DNA from: Reinekea marinisedimentorum
GTDB lineage: Bacteria; Pseudomonadota; Gammaproteobacteria; Pseudomonadales; Natronospirillaceae
Reading direction: 5' to 3'
NCBI RefSeq assembly: GCF_004341165.1
Contig: NZ_SLZR01000003.1
Location: 356,781 to 420,780, forward strand
Length of the DNA stretch: 64,000 bases
Shown piece by piece: positions 53,464-62,433 of this stretch; position 1 is the first letter of the stretch, and the number at the start of each line of letters is the position of its first letter. A program made the translations under genes and the position numbers. Below the pieces are notes generated by a model that ran no database searches, had not been told where the DNA came from, and saw nothing but the letters and a program-made list of their open reading frames with translations.

Positions 53464-54576
53464 ATGACTGAGACACTTAAAAGAGCAATCACTCTGGCTT
53501 TATGCCTTATAGTTTTATCCTGTACCAGCAGCGATAAAACTATCGACCTTGGCTTCATTGGTGGGCTCACCGGCGGTAACGCCGATTTAGGTGAAGCCGC
53601 TCGTAACGGTGCCATTATGGCTGTTGAAGAAGTCAACGAGGCTGGCGGCATCAACGGCATACCGGTAAAGATCATCATCAAAGATGATAACAACCGCGCA
53701 GAAAAGGCCCGCGAGGTTGCTCAGGAACTGATCGATCTACATGTGCAGGCCATCATCGGCCCGCTCACCAGCACCACCACCGCAGCGGCTATAGAAGTGA
53801 CCAACCCGGCCGGGATTGTGGTTGCCAGCCCTACCGCTTCGGCCATTCATCTGGCAGAAATTGACGATCACCTGATCCGTTTTTGCCCAACCTCTAAAGA
53901 TAACGCCTATTCCTACGCAGAGTTCATTTACCAGACGTTGGGCCACCGTACGCTGTCTGTTGTTGCCGATGCCCAAAACCGAGTCTATTCGGACAGCTGG
54001 TATGGCGATTTCAGCACACGCTGGAAAGAACTGGGTGGCGAAATACTGATGTTGGAATTCTTCAACACCAAAAACCAGACGGAGTACAATGCCCTGGCCG
54101 AACGGTTACTGTTTGCCCAGCCGGACGGCATCTTATTTATCGCAAACTCCGTGGATGTTGCCCGCTACTCGCAGCAGTTTCGCAAACTGAATGCCGATAT
54201 ACCGTTGATTGCAGCCGAATGGGCAGCAACCCAAAACCTGATCACCCTGGGCGGAATGGCCGTTGAAGGTCTCATCAGCATGCAAATAGTAAATTTCTTC
54301 GATACCAGCCCAAAATTTGTGAGATTTGTCGAGTCATACCAGGAACGCTTTGGCACATACCCCAGCTTCTCCAGTATCATTTCCTACGATGCTGCAACTG
54401 CTGTGATGAAGGCGCTGGAAATGAAAGGCAAACAAACACTCAAACAATCGCTGCTGGTGAATCAACCTTATGATGGCTTACAGAAGCCATTAGCTATTGA
54501 CGATTGGGGAGACCTGATAGGCCAGTCAACCTTTGTTATTGTCAGAGACAACGAATACCGACTTTTCGAAAGGTAA
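53464..54576 (+). CDS. periplasmic binding lipoprotein, branched-chain amino acid type
   Basis: A 370-residue protein of the LivJ/AmiC type I periplasmic-binding fold, anchored as a lipoprotein (lipobox VLSC, Cys20). Visible parts: GFIGGLTGGNADLGEAARNG, EVNEAGGINGIPVKIIIKDD, IGPLTSTTTAAAIEV. No ABC permease or ATPase gene is near it; instead a sensor kinase starts 2 bp after its stop, so it probably feeds a signal into that kinase and does not serve transport. ATG at 53464; a TTG three codons earlier is possible. Confidence 0.88.
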   Translation: MTETLKRAITLALCLIVLSCTSSDKTIDLGFIGGLTGGNADLGEAARNGAIMAVEEVNEAGGINGIPVKIIIKDDNNRAEKAREVAQELIDLHVQAIIGPLTSTTTAAAIEVTNPAGIVVASPTASAIHLAEIDDHLIRFCPTSKDNAYSYAEFIYQTLGHRTLSVVADAQNRVYSDSWYGDFSTRWKELGGEILMLEFFNTKNQTEYNALAERLLFAQPDGILFIANSVDVARYSQQFRKLNADIPLIAAEWAATQNLITLGGMAVEGLISMQIVNFFDTSPKFVRFVESYQERFGTYPSFSSIISYDAATAVMKALEMKGKQTLKQSLLVNQPYDGLQKPLAIDDWGDLIGQSTFVIVRDNEYRLFER

Positions 54577-54578
54577 CT

Positions 54579-56528
54579 ATGAAGCGCCTGTCTTACAGAT
54601 CTTTTTTCTTTCGAAACATAATGATCGTCTGCTTCTTTTCGCTACTTTTAGCCGGGAGCATGATCTACTTCGTCAACAATTCAGCAATTTCCGAAGAAAC
54701 GAGAACCCACGCGGAAACGACCACAAAAAAACTGGCCACTGAAACGGAAACCCGACTGACCGAGGCCGAGGACTCACTCTATATTCTGAATCAGGTTGCC
54801 CCCCTGCTCGACATTCAGGCGTTTGCAGAGATTATCGACGGCGCCATTCTGGATCATGAGCTGATACGGGCAATTTATGTACTCAACCCTCAAGGGATGA
54901 CAGTAGCTATTGGTACAAAAGATAAACGCACAGCCCTGCATAACGACTACATCGGCATCGATTTTTCCAACACGCCGCTTTACCAGAACCTGCAACACAG
55001 GCACAACCAGTTTATCTGGAGCGATCTTTTCGTCTCGGTCCTTTCTGGCGATACCTCTGTCGGTGTCGGTATCAAAACCAATGAATATGCTGTCATTGCA
55101 GAGCTCTCGCTGCAGTCAATTCTGGAAACATTAATTTCCGTGAATGATGAATCCGGCCGGTTATGGGTCATTGACGGGCGCGGCGAGCTGCTGGCAGATA
55201 CCCGTAACACGGATGAAGCCGGCATTCTGAACGTAAGAACGGTTCAGTTTATGAGCGATGCGGTAGCAGACAAACCGCTCGATGACGTCGTCTACTACGA
55301 TAATCGCCCCTACCATGCCGCCTATGCAAAATCTGAAAAACTGGGCTGGATGTTTCTTTGGGGTACGCCTTCTGGCCTGCACAACGCCAAGGTTCAAAAC
55401 CTGATCTACTACATACTGCTGCTTACCACTTCCTTCCTGTTTTTCGCCTTCGTGCTTTCCCCGTTCTGGATTAAGCGCATCTCATCCAACGTTATAAAAC
55501 TGCGCAAGCAGGCTGAAGCCATTGCTCATAACGAAAGCAACATTGAAACGATTAATTCCAAGGTCTCAGAGTTTCAGGAACTCAGCCAGTACATGCTGGA
55601 AATGAACAGCAACATCAGGGCGCGTGAAGATGAATTAAGAGAGTTGAACAGATCACTGGAAAAAAAGGTTGATCAGCGCACCAACGAACTCAGCAAAAAG
55701 AATCACGATTTAACCCGCAGCATGGAAGACCTGCACACCCTGCAGGAAGCTCTGGTTCAATCCGAAAAGCTGGCCTCCCTGGGTGGGCTGGTTGCCGGTG
55801 TTGCTCACGAACTGAACACCCCTATTGGCAACGCGATCACCTCGCTCAGCAGCCAAATCAGCGAAACCAAAAGCCTGCGCGCTAAAATTCAAAACGGGAT
55901 GACTAAATCGGACCTCAATCAGTATCTCGATTTCACCGATCTGAGCAGCGATATTTCCTACCGCAACGTAAAGCGGGCTGCCGAACTGGTGACCAGCTTT
56001 AAGCACGTGGCCAATGATCAGACCAGCTCGATAAGAAGGGATTTCGATCTGAAAAATGTCGTTAATGACGTGCTGCTAACCTTGCACCCAATGACTAAGA
56101 GAACCAGCCACCGGGTTGATGTCAAAATAGAAGACGGCATTATCATGAACAGCTACCCCGGCGTTATCGTGCAGATTCTAACCAACCTGATTACGAATAC
56201 CTTTACACATGCCTGGCTTAAAAACGAAGGTGGCCTTTTGGTGATCAGTGCAAAGACCATTAAACCGCCAATGTACGAGCACTCGTCACAATGGATTCAA
56301 ATATCCGTGAAAGACAACGGCGTTGGCATACCCGCCGAATTTGGAAACAGAGTTTTTGATCCCTTTTTCACGTCCAAATCTGGCCTGGGTGGAACGGGCC
56401 TGGGCTTAAATATCGCCATCAACGGCGCAAGGCAAATACTTGGCGGTACCCTGAAATACAGAAGTGAGCCTGATCAGGGCTGTGAGTTTTTGCTGTCTGT
56501 CCCGCTTAAGGCACCGGATTACAGTTAG
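54579..56528 (+). CDS. sensor histidine kinase, periplasmic sensor
   Basis: A 649-residue membrane kinase. TM1 is ~10-33, a Cache-like periplasmic domain ~35-272, TM2 ~273-297, a HAMP-like linker and coiled coil ~298-395, then HisKA with VAGVAHELNTPIG (His410) and HATPase with LITNTFTHAW (N box), DNGVGIP (G1) and GGTGLGLNI (G2). No receiver domain is attached and no response regulator is encoded in the window. AAAGG before the ATG overlaps the end of the binding-lipoprotein gene, with which it is translationally coupled. Confidence 0.92.
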   Translation: MKRLSYRSFFFRNIMIVCFFSLLLAGSMIYFVNNSAISEETRTHAETTTKKLATETETRLTEAEDSLYILNQVAPLLDIQAFAEIIDGAILDHELIRAIYVLNPQGMTVAIGTKDKRTALHNDYIGIDFSNTPLYQNLQHRHNQFIWSDLFVSVLSGDTSVGVGIKTNEYAVIAELSLQSILETLISVNDESGRLWVIDGRGELLADTRNTDEAGILNVRTVQFMSDAVADKPLDDVVYYDNRPYHAAYAKSEKLGWMFLWGTPSGLHNAKVQNLIYYILLLTTSFLFFAFVLSPFWIKRISSNVIKLRKQAEAIAHNESNIETINSKVSEFQELSQYMLEMNSNIRAREDELRELNRSLEKKVDQRTNELSKKNHDLTRSMEDLHTLQEALVQSEKLASLGGLVAGVAHELNTPIGNAITSLSSQISETKSLRAKIQNGMTKSDLNQYLDFTDLSSDISYRNVKRAAELVTSFKHVANDQTSSIRRDFDLKNVVNDVLLTLHPMTKRTSHRVDVKIEDGIIMNSYPGVIVQILTNLITNTFTHAWLKNEGGLLVISAKTIKPPMYEHSSQWIQISVKDNGVGIPAEFGNRVFDPFFTSKSGLGGTGLGLNIAINGARQILGGTLKYRSEPDQGCEFLLSVPLKAPDYS

Positions 56529-56587
56529 TCTCATGCGTCACTCGGCCCGCCATACCCGAATACCTGGTTAGATTTAAAAGCCAATAA

Positions 56588-56616
56588 AAAGCCAGTACCG
56601 AACCCGGCACTGGCTT
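56588..56616. terminator. bidirectional terminator after the kinase
   Basis: AAAGCCAGTaCCG pairs with CGGcACTGGCTTT (one mismatch), loop AAC. Flanked by A-rich and T-rich ends, so it can serve both the kinase and the molybdoenzyme beta-subunit gene that converges on it (stop at 56663). Confidence 0.75.
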
Positions 56617-56662
56617 TCTTCATTTATGGTCAGCGAAAATTAGCTGACAGGGTCAGCGAGAG

Positions 56663-57520
56663 TTAACTGAGCTTTAAAACCCCAAGGTTCACACTTTCCT
56701 TCAATTCAAAGTCTGCGCTGTAACTTTTGCCTTCGGCAGCAATTGAAATGCTGTAAGTGCCGGAGTTCGGTTCAAGCTTGTCGAATTTGAAATCACCGAA
56801 CCAATCGGTTTTCAGGCTCGCAACCACATCACCGCCCTGCTTCAGGGTGACTTCAGCGCCATCGACACAATCGGTTACGCCGTTCGCATCGGCCACAACC
56901 GAGCCGGCCACATGCTCCTTCATAAAGAGGTGCAGGTTTTTATACCAGACGCGCGGCTTGTTTTTAATTTCCGGTTTAAGGCCTTCCAGCCCTTCGCGCT
57001 CGGCTTTACTGGCCATTTCCGAATCGGAAACTTTCAGCGATTGCATAGCACCGGTACCGCACGACTGTACACAACGCGGCTCCTTCCAGCCGGCATCGAG
57101 CAGGTGCGCATCGAAGAACCATTTTTGCGGAACTTCTTTTTCTTCGTTCCACCAGATGTGGCCGTATGGGCACGCCTTCACCAGTTCTTTTTTACCTTTG
57201 GCTTTCACCGGGTCGATAATAACAATGCCGTCTTCGCGCTGATAAATTTCACCGTTCTTCGCCGCTTTCACACAGGTGGCATCGCCACACTGGTTACACA
57301 TGGTAGGCAGATAGGCAACATCAATCAGCGAGCCGGAACCGCGTTCACGGCGTTTAATATCGATCCAGCGGTGACCGTGGCGTGGCTGCTCTTCGGTGTA
57401 ACCCGGGAAGGTATTACCACAGTATTCGTCTTTATCGGCCAGGAAACAGTTGTTGCAGTTTTCACACTTATCAACATCAATCACCAGGTTCCATTTTGCT
57501 TTAGTATCTTGGGTAGTCAT
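56663..57520 (-). CDS. Fe-S subunit of a transhydroxylase-like molybdoenzyme
   Basis: A 285-residue electron-transfer subunit resembling BthL of pyrogallol-phloroglucinol transhydroxylase. Residues 1-200 form a ferredoxin-type domain, and ~205-285 a Cna/carboxypeptidase-regulatory-like beta domain, as in BthL. Cysteines: 19, 22, 25, 34, 75, 78, 83, 117, 150, 154. Compared with BthL as I recall it, the KCTMC pair is KWFFD here (133-137) and the fourth Cys of the first motif is displaced to C34, so one of the three [4Fe-4S] clusters should be missing. It starts 1 bp after the alpha-subunit stop with GGGAGG ahead. Confidence 0.9.
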   Translation of the reverse strand: MTTQDTKAKWNLVIDVDKCENCNNCFLADKDEYCGNTFPGYTEEQPRHGHRWIDIKRRERGSGSLIDVAYLPTMCNQCGDATCVKAAKNGEIYQREDGIVIIDPVKAKGKKELVKACPYGHIWWNEEKEVPQKWFFDAHLLDAGWKEPRCVQSCGTGAMQSLKVSDSEMASKAEREGLEGLKPEIKNKPRVWYKNLHLFMKEHVAGSVVADANGVTDCVDGAEVTLKQGGDVVASLKTDWFGDFKFDKLEPNSGTYSISIAAEGKSYSADFELKESVNLGVLKLS

Positions 57521-57521
57521 C

Positions 57522-60488
57522 TTATTCGCCCTCCCAAACTCGAATATTTACAAGACATGAGTTACACGCTGTGGAGTGTGACTTTTTAATAATTGGACGG
57601 CTTGGTGTCAGCACGTTCATAGAACCGCCCCGGTCTGGCGATTCACCCGGCTCGCCAATCGGCTCATAAAGCGCAGATGACTCGTAAGAGTGAACGGTGC
57701 CTTTTGGTACACGTGATGTTAATTGTGCAGCACACAGTACAGAGCCGCGATCGTTGTGAACTTCAACAATCTGATTTTGAGTAATACCGCGGGCTTCTGC
57801 ATCTTTATCGTTCAAACGAACAATCCAATAGTAGTAGCCATCAATTTCAACACGGTGGTCAACAATATCGTTAATGTGCGAGTCTTTACCGTCCATCATT
57901 GTATGAAAGCTGTAACGACTGTGCGGTGTAATCAATTGCAGTGGGTATTTCTCGTACAGCTCACCCGAGTGTGTTCCTTCCCACGATGGAATGTACTTGG
58001 TCATTACCGGGCGCTCCGGATCATCTGGTGCAAAACGCTTTAGGCTGTTACATACAAACTCAATTTTGCCGCTTTGAGTCTGTAAACCCTCGAAGAACTT
58101 GGTGGTATCTGCAGGCAGTGGGTTCATCTCTGGCACGTCTTTCTTGCGGCCTTCGTAATACCAACGCCAGGAAACCGGATCACGATCTTCTTCCTTCGGT
58201 GGCGGAACAATGTAATAACCCTTCTTCAGGAACTTGCTCCAGGTGGTTACGTCTTTAAGGTCTGTTCCGTAGAACAATCGCTTGGTCCACTCCAGCTCTG
58301 AAGAACCTTCAGTGAAGTACGCACCCATGTCCATCTTAGTCGCAATCATCTTAAAGATTTCAAAGTCAGATTTAGACTCACCCAACGGCTCAATACACTT
58401 GTGTTGAAGCGTAATAACCCGGTGGTTACATTGGTTGTAGTTGTGGTGGATGTAACCGCCTGAAGAGGCAAACTCACCAATATCCCAACGCTCAAAGTTG
58501 GTACAGGCCGGCAGAATGACATCGGCAAACTTGGCCTCACCTTCCATCCAGATAGACTGGTTAATAACCGTTTCAAGATTCTTGTGACGATACATACGCG
58601 CATAACGGTTGGTATCGTTCATGGTGCCAAAGTGAGAGCCACCGTACTTGTAGTACATCTTAATTGGCGAGTGACCCGGTGCCGGATAACCAAATTCGAA
58701 GAACTGACCTTCAATTTGCGTGGTATCGGTTGGGTAACCGGTTGTGTGACCGTCCATAATGGCTTCAGGAATACGTAAACGAGGTACCTTCTGCTTAACA
58801 GGGTTCATGGTCATCACCTGAGGCATACGCTGGTACATGTTAATGCCCACACCGGTACCGGTGTAGTCACCCGATAAACCACCTTCCGCATAACCTGGGA
58901 AGAAGAAGCGTGTATCAATAGGCGTACCCTGCTGCAAACATCCCATGTTCACACCCGGCTTACCAATGCCCTGCATGGCCATTAAGCAAACCATGGAACG
59001 CGCCCATTCAGAACCCGTTGCCGCACGACCGGCGGAACCAAAGCCCTGAATACCCCCCGCTGCCAGATAAACTTTTTTGCTACCCCATTTACGGGCGAGT
59101 GCACGAACGTCGTGTGCTGGAATGCCTGTTTCCGGCTCCTGCCATTCTGGCGTTTTTGGAATGCCGTCTTCGTTACCCAGTACGTACTCTTTCCATTCGG
59201 CAAAGCCTTCGGTTTTATCTTCCACGAAGTCTTTATCGTACAAGCCTTCTTGCATCCACACGTACGCAATGGCCAATGCCATGGCGTTACTGGTGCCTGG
59301 GTTGTTCGCCAGCCACTTACCACCCAACAAGGCAGCTGTGTGGTTGTAGAACGGATCAATGTGAACAAACTCGATACCCAGCTCTTTTGCCCACAAACGA
59401 CGCTGAGTACCTTCCATCGCGCCGTATACACCCGAAGTTGACTCAGGGTCTGCCGACCAGAATACGATCATATCGGTATGCTGAAGCGCATCTTCTACCG
59501 TGTTGTAGGTATCTGGAGAACCTAAGCGGATGGAGTTACCCCAGTGGTGCATCGCGCCCCAGTAGAAGCCTTCCCAGCTGTCTGGGTTATGAGCCACATA
59601 GGTAGTACCAATGGTATTAAAGAAGCGAATACGGCAAGACAACCAGTAACCCAGGTTACCCCAGGTGTGGTGTGAGCCGGTGCCGTTCATGATTGCACCC
59701 GGGCCGTGCTCTTCTTTAACGCGCATAATTTCGTTAGCAACGATATCCGTGGCTTCATCCCAGCTGATGCGTTCATAACCGGAAATACCGCGGTTTTGCG
59801 GGTTGCGCTCGCCATTCGGGTCGAAGTCGACACGCTTCATGGGGTACAGGATTCGGTCTTTAGAATAGATCGTCGACTTAATACCCTGAGTGTGCGGGCT
59901 TACAGTCACTTTCTTAGTTGGCGTAAATTCTTTACCACGCGCTTTAATCGTCCATGGCTCGGCGTCATCTTCGGCTAAGTCCATGGGCGTAATTCGGATA
60001 ATCTTGCCGTCTTTTACATAAACGAAAACCGGGCCACCGTTGGTGTTGTTGGTATAACGCATGGTGCCGTCTGGCATTTTTATACCGTACTTAACTCGGT
60101 TATCGAAAATGGCAGAAAGAATATCCGTGAAATGAACGGCTAAGGTCTCGTTACCACTTGCGCCCATTTTAAACAGCTTGGCCATGTTGATGACGTCCAG
60201 GTAATCACGCCAAGGCACAAACATTCTCATGGCATCTCTGGAATCGTTAAATTCCATCACAACATCAGTTGTGTAGTCTTTGCCTGACTTTGAAGTGACC
60301 TTGCCACCTTTAAAGGTATAAACACGGCCAATGTTTTCGGTACGAATGCAAATACAGATAGTAAAGTCTTTCTTTGCGACTAACTCCCTGAATTTCTTGT
60401 CAGTTTTAGACGTGACTTTAATGGCTTGAACCAAGCCAAGTAGCGTAGCCCTACACTGCTGTTCTGGGGCGAATGATGATAAGTCCAT
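57522..60488 (-). CDS. transhydroxylase-like molybdopterin enzyme with N-terminal SCP2-like domain
   Basis: A 988-residue DMSO-reductase-family subunit. From about residue 140 it follows BthA, the pyrogallol-phloroglucinol transhydroxylase alpha chain. GSHHTWGN (H273), HNPDSWEG (D303, Mo-ligand S304) and FFPGYAEGG (Y533) match BthA H144, D174, S175 and Y404, all offset by 129. No N-terminal Fe-S motif or Tat signal, so cytoplasmic. Residues ~1-130 look like an SCP2 sterol-carrier domain (YTFKGGKVTSKSGKDYTTDV), absent from BthA. Substrate unknown; a polyphenol, perhaps held by the extra domain, is inferred. AGGAGCTCGCGCG before the ATG; sigma-54 promoter upstream. Confidence 0.92.
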   Translation of the reverse strand: MDLSSFAPEQQCRATLLGLVQAIKVTSKTDKKFRELVAKKDFTICICIRTENIGRVYTFKGGKVTSKSGKDYTTDVVMEFNDSRDAMRMFVPWRDYLDVINMAKLFKMGASGNETLAVHFTDILSAIFDNRVKYGIKMPDGTMRYTNNTNGGPVFVYVKDGKIIRITPMDLAEDDAEPWTIKARGKEFTPTKKVTVSPHTQGIKSTIYSKDRILYPMKRVDFDPNGERNPQNRGISGYERISWDEATDIVANEIMRVKEEHGPGAIMNGTGSHHTWGNLGYWLSCRIRFFNTIGTTYVAHNPDSWEGFYWGAMHHWGNSIRLGSPDTYNTVEDALQHTDMIVFWSADPESTSGVYGAMEGTQRRLWAKELGIEFVHIDPFYNHTAALLGGKWLANNPGTSNAMALAIAYVWMQEGLYDKDFVEDKTEGFAEWKEYVLGNEDGIPKTPEWQEPETGIPAHDVRALARKWGSKKVYLAAGGIQGFGSAGRAATGSEWARSMVCLMAMQGIGKPGVNMGCLQQGTPIDTRFFFPGYAEGGLSGDYTGTGVGINMYQRMPQVMTMNPVKQKVPRLRIPEAIMDGHTTGYPTDTTQIEGQFFEFGYPAPGHSPIKMYYKYGGSHFGTMNDTNRYARMYRHKNLETVINQSIWMEGEAKFADVILPACTNFERWDIGEFASSGGYIHHNYNQCNHRVITLQHKCIEPLGESKSDFEIFKMIATKMDMGAYFTEGSSELEWTKRLFYGTDLKDVTTWSKFLKKGYYIVPPPKEEDRDPVSWRWYYEGRKKDVPEMNPLPADTTKFFEGLQTQSGKIEFVCNSLKRFAPDDPERPVMTKYIPSWEGTHSGELYEKYPLQLITPHSRYSFHTMMDGKDSHINDIVDHRVEIDGYYYWIVRLNDKDAEARGITQNQIVEVHNDRGSVLCAAQLTSRVPKGTVHSYESSALYEPIGEPGESPDRGGSMNVLTPSRPIIKKSHSTACNSCLVNIRVWEGE

Positions 60489-60532
60489 CGCGCGAGCTCC
60501 TAGTAGCGGTTATTATTGTGTCACTATGTAAG

Positions 60533-60548
60533 AGCAATATGCCTGCCA
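60533..60548 (-). promoter_or_regulatory. sigma-54 promoter of the molybdoenzyme operon
   Basis: On the minus strand TGGCAGGCATATTGCT carries the -24 element TGGCA-G and the -12 element TTGCT, with the exact spacing of the sigma-54 consensus. It lies 45 bp before the alpha-subunit ATG. A sigma-54 activator is encoded divergently, which strongly supports the site. Confidence 0.88.
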
Positions 60549-60615
60549 AATCAGTCACTTAGCTGAGTTTGCAAATCAGTTGATCGGGGTCATGTAAATA
60601 AAATACACATTTCTG

Positions 60616-60684
60616 ATCCAAGTCATTTTTGTCGCAAAACGACCAAAAACGAGCTTGGATATTTCCCACAAGTTGGAAATATCC
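60616..60684. promoter_or_regulatory. nested inverted repeats, candidate upstream activator sites
   Basis: Two dyads lie about 70-135 bp upstream of the sigma-54 promoter. GGATATTTCC-cacaagtt-GGAAATATCC (60657-60684) is a perfect 10-bp repeat. ATCCAAG (60616-60622) / CTTGGAT (60654-60660) encloses TTTTTGTCG-caaaa-CGACCAAAAA, a second dyad with one bulged base. Both fit the distance and symmetry of enhancer sites bound by Fis-type activators. Confidence 0.65.
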
Positions 60685-60756
60685 TAACGATATATCACAG
60701 CTTTTGAGTTACAGTAAGCGCATTCCATCCCGGATAAAAAAAAGAAAAATACTCAT

Positions 60757-62289
60757 ATGGATAACAATACCTTTTACCGGAAGGCCATTGAGGCACTCAC
60801 CGGCAGTTTGAATATTGAGGAAGGCCTGCAGAATTGTGTAGCCTTTCTTGGCACGGTCATCCCCTGCGATATCCTTTCCGTACACCTGTGGGATGAAAAC
60901 CTGTGCTCACTGAAAATACACGCCACCGCCAACAGCACTCAAGGCCGGTTGTGTAACATCATCATTCCGGTTGAAGAGAGCCAGCGCTACATTCCCCGCT
61001 GGGAAGGCGACCTTGGCGTAAAAATAGTCAACCGCTGCGATGATGACCCTATCAGCGCCAAGGTTCAGGACCACCTGAAGCCCATCTATGGCGACTATTG
61101 CTATTCGCATATGGTTTCGCGGGTCAAGATTGGCAGTGAGCGTATTTGCGATATCGCCCTGCTCGCCGCCGGAGAAAACCGCTTTACCGATGCACATGCC
61201 GAGCTGTTTGCCTCTCTCGACTCGCCTTTTGGCATTGCGGTTTCCAACAGCCTGAAGCACCTGGAAATTCTGCAAATGCACTCCAAACTGGTGGATGAAA
61301 ACGAAAAGCTGCGCGACCGCATTCAAACCTATACCCATGCGCAGGTGATTGGCAGCAACAGCGGCCTGAAACACACCATGCAGAAGGTGAATGAGGTTGC
61401 AGCCACCGATGCGCCAGTGCTGATCACCGGTGAAACCGGTGCCGGTAAAGACATTATTGCCAATGCCATCTGGCGGCAATCGCAGCGAAAAAATCAGCCT
61501 TACATTCGCGTTAACTGCGGTGCCATTCCAGAATCCCTGATCGATAGCGAACTGTTCGGCCATGAAAAAGGCGCCTTTACCGGTGCGCGTGAACGTCAGG
61601 CCGGTCGTTTTGAGCGGGCTCACAATGGCACAATATTTTTGGATGAAATTGGCGAGCTTTCCAAGGCGGCTCAGGTACGCCTGTTGCGGGTGTTACAGAA
61701 CGGTGAACTGGAACGCGTAGGCGGCCGCGAAACCATTGAAGTGAATGTGCGCATTATTGCTGCCACCAACCGCGTGCTGGAAGATATGGTCGCCCGGGGC
61801 GAGTTTCGATCCGACCTTTACTACCGCCTGTGCCTGTTCCCGATTAACGTGCCCCCCCTGCGCAAGCGTTTGGAAGATATTCCATTGTTTGCCGACTACT
61901 TCATTACCCAGTGCAGCAAAAAGCTGCATATCCCCACGCCCACGGTGGCGATTGGCGAAATCAGCAAGCTGCAGAAGCATCACTGGCCGGGCAATGTACG
62001 TGAACTGGCCAATGTGATTGAACGCGCGGTCATCAGCAGCCAGGGCACGCCCATGATGTTTGATGTACAGATGCGGAACGACAGCGGCGAATATACCGAA
62101 CTCACCGCCAACCGCTCTGCTTCTAACGTACCCACGTTAGATGAACTGAACCGCGACCACATTCAAAAGGTACTGAGGCTAACCCGCGGAAAAATTCAGG
62201 GGGCTTGCGGCGCTGCCGAACTGCTGGATATTAACCCGCATACGCTGCGCAGTCGCATTAAAAAGCTGGGTATTATTATTGAGAGCTGA
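60757..62289 (+). CDS. sigma-54-dependent activator (GAF-AAA+-Fis HTH)
   Basis: A 510-residue enhancer-binding protein. Residues ~15-170 form a GAF-like sensory domain, ~195-420 the AAA+ domain with Walker A GETGAGKD (225-232), the sigma-54 contact loop GAFTGA (272-277) and ATNRVLEDMVARGEFRSDLY, and ~460-510 the Fis-type helix-turn-helix (GAAELLDINPHTLRSRIKKL). It is divergent from the molybdoenzyme operon and very probably switches it on at the sigma-54 site when a small molecule binds GAF. The start ATG has only A-rich sequence ahead of it. Confidence 0.94.
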   Translation: MDNNTFYRKAIEALTGSLNIEEGLQNCVAFLGTVIPCDILSVHLWDENLCSLKIHATANSTQGRLCNIIIPVEESQRYIPRWEGDLGVKIVNRCDDDPISAKVQDHLKPIYGDYCYSHMVSRVKIGSERICDIALLAAGENRFTDAHAELFASLDSPFGIAVSNSLKHLEILQMHSKLVDENEKLRDRIQTYTHAQVIGSNSGLKHTMQKVNEVAATDAPVLITGETGAGKDIIANAIWRQSQRKNQPYIRVNCGAIPESLIDSELFGHEKGAFTGARERQAGRFERAHNGTIFLDEIGELSKAAQVRLLRVLQNGELERVGGRETIEVNVRIIAATNRVLEDMVARGEFRSDLYYRLCLFPINVPPLRKRLEDIPLFADYFITQCSKKLHIPTPTVAIGEISKLQKHHWPGNVRELANVIERAVISSQGTPMMFDVQMRNDSGEYTELTANRSASNVPTLDELNRDHIQKVLRLTRGKIQGACGAAELLDINPHTLRSRIKKLGIIIES

Positions 62290-62433
62290 CATAAGCCACA
62301 GGCCAAACATAAACCGGCATGTGACCAGCATCGCAATACTCAAAGAAATCGGGCAAGAAGTTAAGATTTTTATGAACTAATCAAATCAGGCAGCATCTCA
62401 ACCCAGTGACGTTTTATAAAACCGGAGAAAACC

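Noticed and set aside
59018..59605. 195-codon plus-strand frame opposite the molybdoenzyme
   Set aside because: Antisense to a region with strong conservation to the transhydroxylase alpha chain; no ribosome site.
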